Source: an uncultured Glaciecola sp.
GTDB lineage: Bacteria; Pseudomonadota; Gammaproteobacteria; Enterobacterales; Alteromonadaceae
Assembly (NCBI GenBank): GCA_905479945.1
Contig: CAJQOP010000129.1
Coordinates: forward strand, 1-32,416
Reading direction: 5' to 3'
DNA length: 32,416 bases
Both the position numbers and the translations under genes were made by a program. Numbering within the stretch: position 1 is the first letter of the stretch; every line of letters starts with the position of its first letter. Shown here piece by piece: positions 26,668 through 32,416 of this stretch. The notes beneath the pieces are model-generated. The model ran no database searches. It was given only the letters and a program-made list of their open reading frames with translations, and was not told the DNA's origin.

Positions 26668-27978
26668 ATGGCAAAACCAGGACAAGATTCAGGAGCAAAA
26701 GGCGGACTAAGCGAGCTTAAGTCACGCCTGCTATTTGTTCTTGGAGCAATTATCGTGTTTAGGCTAGGTTCGTATGTGCCTATCCCTGGTATTGATGGCA
26801 ATGTGTTGGCTCAATTATTTGAACAACAGAAAGGCACTATCGTAGAGATGATGAATATGTTCTCCGGTGGCGCTCTTGAACGTGCTTCAGTACTCGCTTT
26901 AGGGATAATGCCGTACATTACTGCTTCGATTATCGTACAGTTGCTTTCGCATATGTATCCTCCATTGATGGAGCTTAAGAAAGAAGGGCAAGCAGGAACT
27001 CGAAAGATAAGTCAATACACAAGGTATTTAACTTTAGTATTAGCTATTTTTCAGTCTGTCGGTATTGCAACTGGTTTGCCAAACTTAGTTCAAGGTTTAG
27101 TAGTAAACCCTGGCATAGGTTTCTATTTTACAGCTATCGTGAGTTTGGTTACTGGCACCATGTTTTTAATGTGGTTAGGTGAGCAAATTACAGAGCGCGG
27201 CATCGGAAATGGTATTTCTATACTCATTTTCGCTGGCATCGTGGCGGGATTACCAACAGCGATTGGTCAGACTGCTGAACAAGCAAGATTGGGCGAGATT
27301 AACATTTTGTTCTTGATTGTTATTGGTGTCATTATTATTGCATTGACCTACTTGGTTGTTTTTGTCGAGCGTGCACAACGTCGTATCGTTGTAAACTATG
27401 CAAAACGCCAACAAGGTAGAAAAGTATTTGCCGCGCAAAGTTCACATTTACCTCTCAAGGTAAATATGGCGGGTGTTATACCACCCATCTTTGCGTCAAG
27501 TATTATTCTCTTTCCTGGTACGTTAGCGGGCATGGTTGGTCAGAATGAGAGCTTCTCTTTCTTGACTGATGTATCCCTAGCATTGTCTCCGGGTCAGCCT
27601 TTATATGTGATGTTTTATGCTGCTACGATTATATTCTTTTGCTTCTTTTATACAGCATTAGTATTTAATCCTCGCGATACAGCTGATAATTTAAAGAAAT
27701 CTGGCGCTTTTGTTCCTGGTATTCGTCCAGGAGAGCAAACCTCTCGATATATCGATAAGGTGATGACTCGTTTAACATTAGCCGGTGCTCTCTATATTAC
27801 TTTTGTTTGTTTGGTGCCTGAATTCTTACTATTGTGGTTTAACGTTCCGTTTTACTTCGGTGGTACATCATTACTCATTATATGTGTAGTGGTTATGGAT
27901 TTCATGGCACAGGTGCAGACCCATTTGATGTCACATCAATATGGGGATGTTCTTAAGAAAGCTAATCTTAAAGGTTAG
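26668..27978 (+). CDS. secY: Sec translocon channel subunit SecY
   Basis: SecY forms the protein-conducting channel of the inner membrane with SecE and SecG, driven by SecA or the ribosome. The 436 residues hold ten hydrophobic helices. Marks include [13 protein letters not shown] (about 31-43), the plug-region residues [38 protein letters not shown], and the cytosolic loop [20 protein letters not shown] with the basic residues that bind SecA and ribosomes. It stands in its usual place between rplO and rpmJ. Confidence 0.98.
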   Translation: MAKPGQDSGAKGGLSELKSRLLFVLGAIIVFRLGSYVPIPGIDGNVLAQLFEQQKGTIVEMMNMFSGGALERASVLALGIMPYITASIIVQLLSHMYPPLMELKKEGQAGTRKISQYTRYLTLVLAIFQSVGIATGLPNLVQGLVVNPGIGFYFTAIVSLVTGTMFLMWLGEQITERGIGNGISILIFAGIVAGLPTAIGQTAEQARLGEINILFLIVIGVIIIALTYLVVFVERAQRRIVVNYAKRQQGRKVFAAQSSHLPLKVNMAGVIPPIFASSIILFPGTLAGMVGQNESFSFLTDVSLALSPGQPLYVMFYAATIIFFCFFYTALVFNPRDTADNLKKSGAFVPGIRPGEQTSRYIDKVMTRLTLAGALYITFVCLVPEFLLLWFNVPFYFGGTSLLIICVVVMDFMAQVQTHLMSHQYGDVLKKANLKG

Positions 27979-28023
27979 GTCTTAGGCCTAACACTTTAAA
28001 TTAGCTATTTACGGAGTGATGTT

Positions 28024-28137
28024 ATGAAAGTTCGTGCATCCGTTAAGCGGATTTGCCGTAACTGCAAGGTCATAAAACGTAACGGCGTTGTTAGAGTGAT
28101 CTGTGTAGAGCCTAAGCATAAGCAAAGGCAAGGTTAA
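28024..28137 (+). CDS. rpmJ: 50S ribosomal protein L36 (zinc-binding form)
   Basis: A 37-residue protein read directly from the sequence: [17 protein letters not shown], then [21 protein letters not shown]11, C14, C27 and H33 form the expected zinc site, so it is the C+ form. GGAG lies before the ATG. The last gene of the spc block, followed by 138 bp that hold the alpha-operon leader. Confidence 0.97.
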   Translation: MKVRASVKRICRNCKVIKRNGVVRVICVEPKHKQRQG

Positions 28138-28202
28138 TCCAAAAAAGATGGTTTTTAATATCGGGCAGCTGTACTAGCGCTCGAGCCTTAAAACCTTTAT
28201 TT

Positions 28203-28290
28203 GCAATTTTGTTACTGGGTAAGTATCCTATCGGGCTTTTTAGGCTGGTAACACTAAATAAAAGGAGTGCTGTTAATGGCCCGTATCGCT
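28203..28290 (+). promoter_or_regulatory. Alpha-operon leader, S4-binding pseudoknot
   Basis: The bases before rpsM follow the E. coli alpha leader (Rfam Alpha_RBS): TGTTAC (28210-28215) pairs with GTAACA (28248-28253), an inner CCTA (28227-28230) pairs with TAGG (28241-28244), and GTATCCT, CGGGCTTTT and AGGAGTGC are shared. In E. coli ribosomal protein S4, encoded downstream, binds this fold and holds the 30S subunit in an inactive complex. The same feedback is expected here. Confidence 0.75.
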
Positions 28291-28632
28291 GGCATTAACA
28301 TTCCTGATCACAAGCATGCCGTAATTGCTATCCAAGCAATATTCGGTATTGGCGCCACACGAGCGAAAGCTATATGTGTTGGTGCAGGTGTATCAGAATC
28401 AACCAAGATGAAAGATCTTGATGAAACGACCGTTGATAAACTTCGTGAAGAAGTTGCTAAATTCACAGTTGAGGGTGACCTCCGCCGTGAAGTATCAATG
28501 AGCATTAAACGTTTGATGGACCTAGGTTGTTACCGTGGCATTCGCCACCGTCGCGGCTTACCTCTACGTGGTCAGCGCACTAAAACAAATGCGCGTACCC
28601 GTAAAGGTCCTCGTAAACCTATTAAAAAGTAA
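28276..28632 (+). CDS. rpsM: 30S ribosomal protein S13
   Basis: S13 lies in the 30S head and bridges to L5 and the P-site tRNA. The 118 residues from [20 protein letters not shown] match E. coli in length. An in-frame GTG at 28267 lies inside the ribosome-binding region and is not the start. The basic C-terminus ([15 protein letters not shown]) contacts tRNA. Confidence 0.97.
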   Translation: MARIAGINIPDHKHAVIAIQAIFGIGATRAKAICVGAGVSESTKMKDLDETTVDKLREEVAKFTVEGDLRREVSMSIKRLMDLGCYRGIRHRRGLPLRGQRTKTNARTRKGPRKPIKK

Positions 28633-28644
28633 GCGAGGGTTAAA

Positions 28645-29034
28645 ATGGCTAAAGCTCCTACTCGCGCCCGCAAGCGCATAAAACGTCAAGTTGCAGATGG
28701 TATGGCTCATATCCATGCTTCTTTCAACAACACAATTGTGACAATCACTGACCGTCAAGGTAATGCTCTATCATGGGCAACTTCTGGTGGGTCTGGTTTC
28801 CGTGGCTCACGTAAGTCTACTCCTTTCGCTGCGCAGGTTGCTGCTGAAAGAGCTGGCCTTGCTGCTCAGGAATACGGCTTAAAGAACATTGAAGTGTTCG
28901 TTAAGGGCCCAGGTCCAGGTCGTGAATCTGCAATTCGTGCATTAAATGCTACGGGTTACAAGATCACAAATATTACCGATGTGACACCTATACCTCACAA
29001 CGGTTGTCGTCCACCGAAAAAACGTCGCGTTTAA
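28645..29034 (+). CDS. rpsK: 30S ribosomal protein S11
   Basis: S11 is a platform protein close to the mRNA exit channel. The 129 residues show [19 protein letters not shown], the Gly-rich [14 protein letters not shown] and the C-terminal [16 protein letters not shown]. The N-terminus [19 protein letters not shown] is the expected basic extension. Confidence 0.98.
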   Translation: MAKAPTRARKRIKRQVADGMAHIHASFNNTIVTITDRQGNALSWATSGGSGFRGSRKSTPFAAQVAAERAGLAAQEYGLKNIEVFVKGPGPGRESAIRALNATGYKITNITDVTPIPHNGCRPPKKRRV

Positions 29035-29058
29035 TCGACGGACAGTTGGAGAAAGATC

Positions 29059-29679
29059 ATGGCTAGATATTTGGGTCCAAAACTCAAACTAAGTCGTCGT
29101 GAAGGAACAGATTTGTTCCTTAAAAGCGGCGTAAGAGCAATTGAAAGTAAGTGTAAGATAGATCAACCACCTGGTCAGCATGGCGCCCGTCGCGGTCGTT
29201 TGTCTGATTACGGTATTCAATTGCGTGAAAAGCAAAAAGTACGTCGTATGTATGGCGTATTGGAAAAACAGTTTAGAAACTATTATAAAGAAGCAGCTCG
29301 CTTAAAAGGCAACACAGGTGAAAACTTGTTGCAACTTCTTGAACAGCGTTTAGACAATGTTGTATATCGTATGGGTTTTGCAAGCACTCGTGCTGAAGCT
29401 CGTCAACTAGTTAGCCACAAAGCTATCGTAGTAAACGGTAAAGTAGTGAACATTCCATCATTCAACGTAAAAGCTGAAGACATGGTTGCTGTTCGTGAAA
29501 AAGCGAAAAAACAGGCTCGTATTGTTTCTGCACTAGAACTAGCAGATCAACGCGAAAAACCAACTTGGTTGGAAGTTGACAATACGAAAATGGAAGGTGT
29601 TTTTAAACGCGTTCCAGAAAGAACGGATTTGTCTGCTGACATTAACGAACAGTTGATTGTCGAACTTTACTCTAAGTAA
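29059..29679 (+). CDS. rpsD: 30S ribosomal protein S4
   Basis: S4 starts assembly of the 5' domain of 16S rRNA, helps form the mRNA entry pore, and represses the alpha operon in E. coli. The 206 residues equal the E. coli length. The S4 RNA-binding domain (about 95-155) includes [20 protein letters not shown] and [26 protein letters not shown] precedes the ATG. Confidence 0.98.
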   Translation: MARYLGPKLKLSRREGTDLFLKSGVRAIESKCKIDQPPGQHGARRGRLSDYGIQLREKQKVRRMYGVLEKQFRNYYKEAARLKGNTGENLLQLLEQRLDNVVYRMGFASTRAEARQLVSHKAIVVNGKVVNIPSFNVKAEDMVAVREKAKKQARIVSALELADQREKPTWLEVDNTKMEGVFKRVPERTDLSADINEQLIVELYSK

Positions 29680-29702
29680 AGATTAACTAAAGAGGATACA
29701 TT

Positions 29703-30689
29703 GTGGGTTCAGTGACCGAATTCCTAAAGCCAAGATTAGTTGAAATTGAAAATGTTTCACCTACTCGTGCAAAAGTAACACTAGAGCCTTTAGAGCGAGG
29801 CTTTGGCCATACTCTAGGTAATGCATTACGCCGTATTTTACTTTCATCTATGCCAGGTTGTGCAGTGACTGAAGTAGAAATCGATGGTGTATTACATGAG
29901 TACAGCACTAAAGAAGGTGTTCAAGAAGACGTAATTGAAATATTGCTAAACCTTAAAGGACTAGCTGTTCGTCTTGAAGGTAAAACCGAGGCAACGCTTA
30001 CATTAGTTAAATCTGGTGCAGGTGTAGTTGTTGCAGGTGATATCCAGCACGATGGTGACGTTGAGATCGTAAACCCAGAGCACGTAATTTGTACTTTGAC
30101 TGGCGAAGCTGAGTTTAGCATGCGCATCAAAGTCGAAATGGGCCGAGGTTATGTTCCAGCTTCAACTCGTCGTTCCTCTGAAGATGATGATCGTCCAATT
30201 GGTCGTTTATTAGTTGATGCTTCATACAGCCCAGTAGAACGAATTGCTTATTCTGTTGAGTCTGCACGTGTTGAACAGCGTACTGACTTAGACAAACTAA
30301 TTATCGATATGGAAACTAACGGTACTTTAGATCCAGAAGAAGCAATTCGCCGTTCTGCTACTATTTTAGCTGAGCAGTTAGATGCGTTCGTAGAATTACG
30401 TGACATATCTGAGCCAGTTGAAAAAGAAGAGAAACCAGAATTTGATCCAATTTTACTTCGTCCAGTTGACGATTTAGAATTAACGGTTCGTTCTGCTAAC
30501 TGTTTGAAAGCTGAAGCTATCCAATATATTGGTGACCTGGTGCAGCGTACTGAAGTAGAACTTCTTAAAACGCCTAACTTAGGTAAGAAGTCGCTTACAG
30601 AAATTAAAGATGTACTTGCTTCTCGTGGTCTTTCTCTAGGTATGCGCCTAGAAAACTGGCCACCAGAGTCAATCGCTGAAAAAGATTAA
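29703..30689 (+). CDS. rpoA: RNA polymerase alpha subunit
   Basis: RpoA dimerises to seed RNA polymerase assembly and binds UP elements and activators through its C-terminal domain. The 328 residues comprise the assembly domain (1 to about 233, with [17 protein letters not shown]) and the C-terminal domain (about 248-328). The latter contains [20 protein letters not shown], whose first arginine (about 263) is the DNA contact equal to E. coli R265. It starts at GTG (MGSVTEF), the position corresponding to the E. coli protein, with AGAGG seven bases upstream. Confidence 0.97.
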   Translation: MGSVTEFLKPRLVEIENVSPTRAKVTLEPLERGFGHTLGNALRRILLSSMPGCAVTEVEIDGVLHEYSTKEGVQEDVIEILLNLKGLAVRLEGKTEATLTLVKSGAGVVVAGDIQHDGDVEIVNPEHVICTLTGEAEFSMRIKVEMGRGYVPASTRRSSEDDDRPIGRLLVDASYSPVERIAYSVESARVEQRTDLDKLIIDMETNGTLDPEEAIRRSATILAEQLDAFVELRDISEPVEKEEKPEFDPILLRPVDDLELTVRSANCLKAEAIQYIGDLVQRTEVELLKTPNLGKKSLTEIKDVLASRGLSLGMRLENWPPESIAEKD

Positions 30690-30730
30690 TCAGATTTTAG
30701 ATAAACTGATTCGTAAAGAAGGATATAGCT

Positions 30731-31129
30731 ATGCGCCATCGTAAGAGTGGTAGACAGTTAAATCGCAATAGTAGCCACAGACAAGCTATGTTTAAAAACA
30801 TGGCGAGCTCATTGGTTAAGCACGAAGTTATTAGAACTACGTTGCCTAAAGCGAAAGAACTGCGTCGAGTAATAGAACCGCTAATCACATTAGCAAAGCA
30901 AGATAGTGTTGCTAACCGTCGTCTAGCAATGGCAAGAACGGGTGATAAAGAAGTGGTAGGTAAATTGTTTAATGAGCTTGGTCCGCGTTATGAAGCGCGC
31001 CCAGGCGGTTATAGTCGTATTTTGAAGTGTGGTCTCCGTACAGGTGACAAGGCTCCAATGGCTTACGTTGAATTAGTAGACCGTCCTGTTGTAGAAGCTG
31101 AAGAAATAGTTGAAATAACAGAAGAATAA
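30731..31129 (+). CDS. rplQ: 50S ribosomal protein L17
   Basis: L17 lies near the peptide exit tunnel. The 132 residues begin [20 protein letters not shown], as in the family, and contain [19 protein letters not shown] and AYVELVDRP. The acidic tail ([11 protein letters not shown]) makes it a few residues longer than the E. coli protein. The last gene of the alpha operon, ending just before a terminator. Confidence 0.98.
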   Translation: MRHRKSGRQLNRNSSHRQAMFKNMASSLVKHEVIRTTLPKAKELRRVIEPLITLAKQDSVANRRLAMARTGDKEVVGKLFNELGPRYEARPGGYSRILKCGLRTGDKAPMAYVELVDRPVVEAEEIVEITEE

Positions 31130-31156
31130 ATCAGTCTCATCATTGAGAGTGAAAAT

Positions 31157-31184
31157 AAAAACCCAGCTAATGCTGGGTTTTTTA
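31157..31184 (+). terminator. Intrinsic terminator after rplQ
   Basis: ACCCAGC (31161-31167) and GCTGGGT (31172-31178) form a 7-bp stem with a TAAT loop, followed by a run of six further T residues. A-rich bases precede the stem, so it can also stop transcription of the leftward gene at 31219-32001. It closes the spc-alpha transcription block. Confidence 0.92.
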
Positions 31185-31218
31185 TTGGCTTAAATTAAGT
31201 GTATAAAAACAGTTAGCT

Positions 31219-32001
31219 CTAATCAACATAGAACTTATCAATATATACGCTTGCTTGAGTGTCAGTTAAACCACCACGCATTGCACTGGCTCCAATCAAG
31301 TCTTGCTCAATTCCACGCTCTTTAGCTAATTGAACTAATCTTTCCATTGCTGCAGGATGATTTGCTAGTTGTTCAACCGATATTATAATCATAGACTCAG
31401 ATTCTGATGAATTAACCGGAAATAGTGCAAGCAATGCATCTAAGACATACTTTCCAACCAACGGTACTTCTTGGATTGTAGTAATTAAGACTTCGAGAGT
31501 TCTATTTGGGTAGCTCTTAGCTAATTTCTTAGCTATTTGGTCAGCCGAATCTGGCTCCATTAATACTGCTGTTCTAACAATCTCATTGAACTGGTCAGGA
31601 GAAAACTTACATGCAGCTTCTGCAGCGTACTCTGCATAGCTTGGTTCTGCGTTAATCGCTAAGGTAACTAACTCAGTTGCAGGAGCTAGGTTTCTTTCTA
31701 AGGCCAATTTAATAATATCGTCGATGAAGGCTGGTTGCGATGAAACCGCAGAAGAGACTATTTCCCGATATTTTTCTGGATAAGTATCCAAAGCAATTTG
31801 TACCAACTGAGCCGTGTTCTCTGGATACCTCGCCAATACTGTTCTTATTGCGCGACCTACTGAGTTGCTGCTACGAACTTGTTGTTTTAAGAATTGGCTG
31901 GATTGCTGAGATGAACTCGAGACGGTGTTTTCTTCTATATTAGCAAATGCAGAAGTGCTGCTAATTAGTAATACACCTACCGTTAGTAATGTGAGTTTCA
32001 T
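31219..32001 (-). CDS. Exported protein of ten tandem 15-residue helical repeats
   Basis: I do not recognise a known family. The 260-residue product has a signal peptide (1-20, cleavage after AFA), a Ser/Gln-rich linker (about 28-45), and then ten repeats of exactly 15 residues with no gaps, from residue 46 to 195. The pattern is five variable positions, then [ILV]-[VIA]-x-x-[AL]-[VLI]-x-x-x-P; nine or so end in Pro or a near equivalent. Predicted structure is one short helix per unit with a Pro-marked turn, so two units make a 30-residue hairpin like those of HEAT-like solenoids. A more divergent segment (AAMERLVQLAKERG) occurs near 217-230. The last 30 residues are not repetitive. It probably acts in the periplasm as a binding scaffold; this is inference. 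AGAGG before the ATG supports the start. It shares a terminator with rplQ. Confidence 0.7.
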   Translation of the reverse strand: MKLTLLTVGVLLISSTSAFANIEENTVSSSSQQSSQFLKQQVRSSNSVGRAIRTVLARYPENTAQLVQIALDTYPEKYREIVSSAVSSQPAFIDDIIKLALERNLAPATELVTLAINAEPSYAEYAAEAACKFSPDQFNEIVRTAVLMEPDSADQIAKKLAKSYPNRTLEVLITTIQEVPLVGKYVLDALLALFPVNSSESESMIIISVEQLANHPAAMERLVQLAKERGIEQDLIGASAMRGGLTDTQASVYIDKFYVD

Positions 32002-32106
32002 ATATTTTCCTCTTCCGTTTTATTCTTATCGGCACAACAAGACTTTGCAACAGGCCATCAAGTTACGCTTAAGTTAAAAATCTTTCAACTTTTAAGCGTA
32101 TTACTC

Positions 32107-32134
32107 TTGACCTAATCGTATAAATGGCTACAAT
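32107..32134 (+). promoter_or_regulatory. rRNA promoter P1
   Basis: TTGACC (32107-32112) and TACAAT (32129-32134) are separated by 16 bp, the spacing typical of rRNA promoters, and followed by the GC-rich discriminator GCGCGTCGC, which is associated with stringent (ppGpp/DksA) control. Confidence 0.75.
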
Positions 32135-32278
32135 GCGCGTCGCTTCAAAAATAACGTCAAAGCAGGAATGTTATGACACTTAAATGTTAATTAAGTTTAC
32201 ATTTATTTAAATATTTTGAAACATTATATGTAAGTTACGTAAGCTCTTAAATTTATTTAAATAAGTTTGCAAAAAAGC

Positions 32279-32306
32279 TTGACATAAAACAGGATGTAGG
32301 TAGTAT
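32279..32306 (+). promoter_or_regulatory. rRNA promoter P2
   Basis: A perfect TTGACA (32279-32284) and TAGTAT (32301-32306), spaced by 16 bp. The approximately 100 bp upstream are strongly A/T-rich with A and T tracts, as expected for an UP element bound by the RpoA C-terminal domain. It lies 172 bp after P1. Confidence 0.75.
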
Positions 32307-32347
32307 ACGCATCCCGCTTGAGACGGTAGTTTACTTCCCCTCAAGCC

Positions 32348-32416
32348 GCCAGTGAAATAGAAAGAAGCTGGCACGTTCTTTAACAATTTATAACAAGACA
32401 ATCTGTGTGGGCACTC
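32348..32416 (+). other. rRNA leader with boxB and boxA antitermination elements
   Basis: GCCAG (32348-32352) and CTGGC (32368-32372) form a boxB-like hairpin. GTTCTTTAACA (32375-32385) is boxA, differing little from the E. coli TGCTCTTTAACA. The following AATTTAT, then GACAATCTGTGTGGGCACTC to the window end, equals the E. coli 16S leader. Nus factors assemble on such a leader to protect rRNA transcription from Rho. Confidence 0.9.

Larger units (their letters stand above)
32002..32416. promoter_or_regulatory. Upstream region of an rRNA operon
   Basis: A gene-free 415-bp region between the repeat protein and the coming 16S gene. In order it holds a perfect 9-bp inverted repeat, TACGCTTAA (32064-32072) and TTAAGCGTA (32092-32100), promoter P1, an AT-rich stretch (32175-32278) that can serve as UP element, promoter P2, and the boxB/boxA leader. 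The 16S gene itself is outside the window. Confidence 0.8.

Noticed and set aside
27974..27992. GTTAGG/CCTAAC hairpin at the end of secY as a terminator
   Set aside because: The stem is 6 bp and no U run follows; rpmJ and the alpha genes lie just downstream.

Overview
The window looks like chromosomal DNA of a marine gammaproteobacterium, most likely an Alteromonadales member (Alteromonas/Glaciecola-like). Reasons: ribosomal protein and RpoA sequences close to the enteric/alteromonad type, MotX (the T-ring protein of Na+-driven polar flagella) beside rnr-rlmB, a ubiD-fre pair, an rRNA leader with an enteric-type boxA, and moderate-to-low GC. The genus is an inference.

Layout. (1) 1-2953, minus strand: a periplasmic 5'-nucleotidase-like protein overlapping by 4 nt a membrane GGDEF gene. 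That gene is cut off just before its GGDEF signature by what looks like the end of an inserted element. (2) 3152-10952: a cell-wall sugar and peptide salvage cluster. A Na+/solute symporter, MurQ, a NamZ-type exo-muramidase and an M14 peptidase run leftward; alanine racemase and a BadF/BcrA-type sugar kinase run rightward from a shared 385-bp control region. Together they could release MurNAc, import it, phosphorylate it, remove the lactyl ether and process the peptide without a PTS. (3) 10966-15609, minus strand: ubiD, fre, a secreted M28 peptidase with an FnIII-like tail, and an orphan periplasmic binding protein. (4) 15996-19968, plus strand: motX, rnr, rlmB. (5) 20040-22250, minus strand: a large lipoprotein joining a sulfatase to a YHYH domain. 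(6) 22637-31129, plus strand: the spc and alpha operons (rplN to rplQ, including secY, rpmJ and rpoA), ending at a clear terminator. The S10 operon that usually precedes rplN is absent from the window; the sulfatase gene occupies that place, and a spc-like promoter remains in front of rplN. (7) 31219-32001, minus strand: an exported protein built of ten uninterrupted 15-residue repeats. (8) 32002-32416: two tandem rRNA promoters and the boxB/boxA leader of an rRNA operon whose 16S gene starts beyond the window.

The most unusual items are the 15-residue-repeat protein, the PTS-independent MurNAc salvage cluster, the metal-ligand-poor 5'-nucleotidase paired with a GGDEF protein, the sulfatase-YHYH fusion with a non-canonical CTTTR site, and the separation of spc from S10. 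No tRNA, CRISPR array or complete transposase gene was seen.
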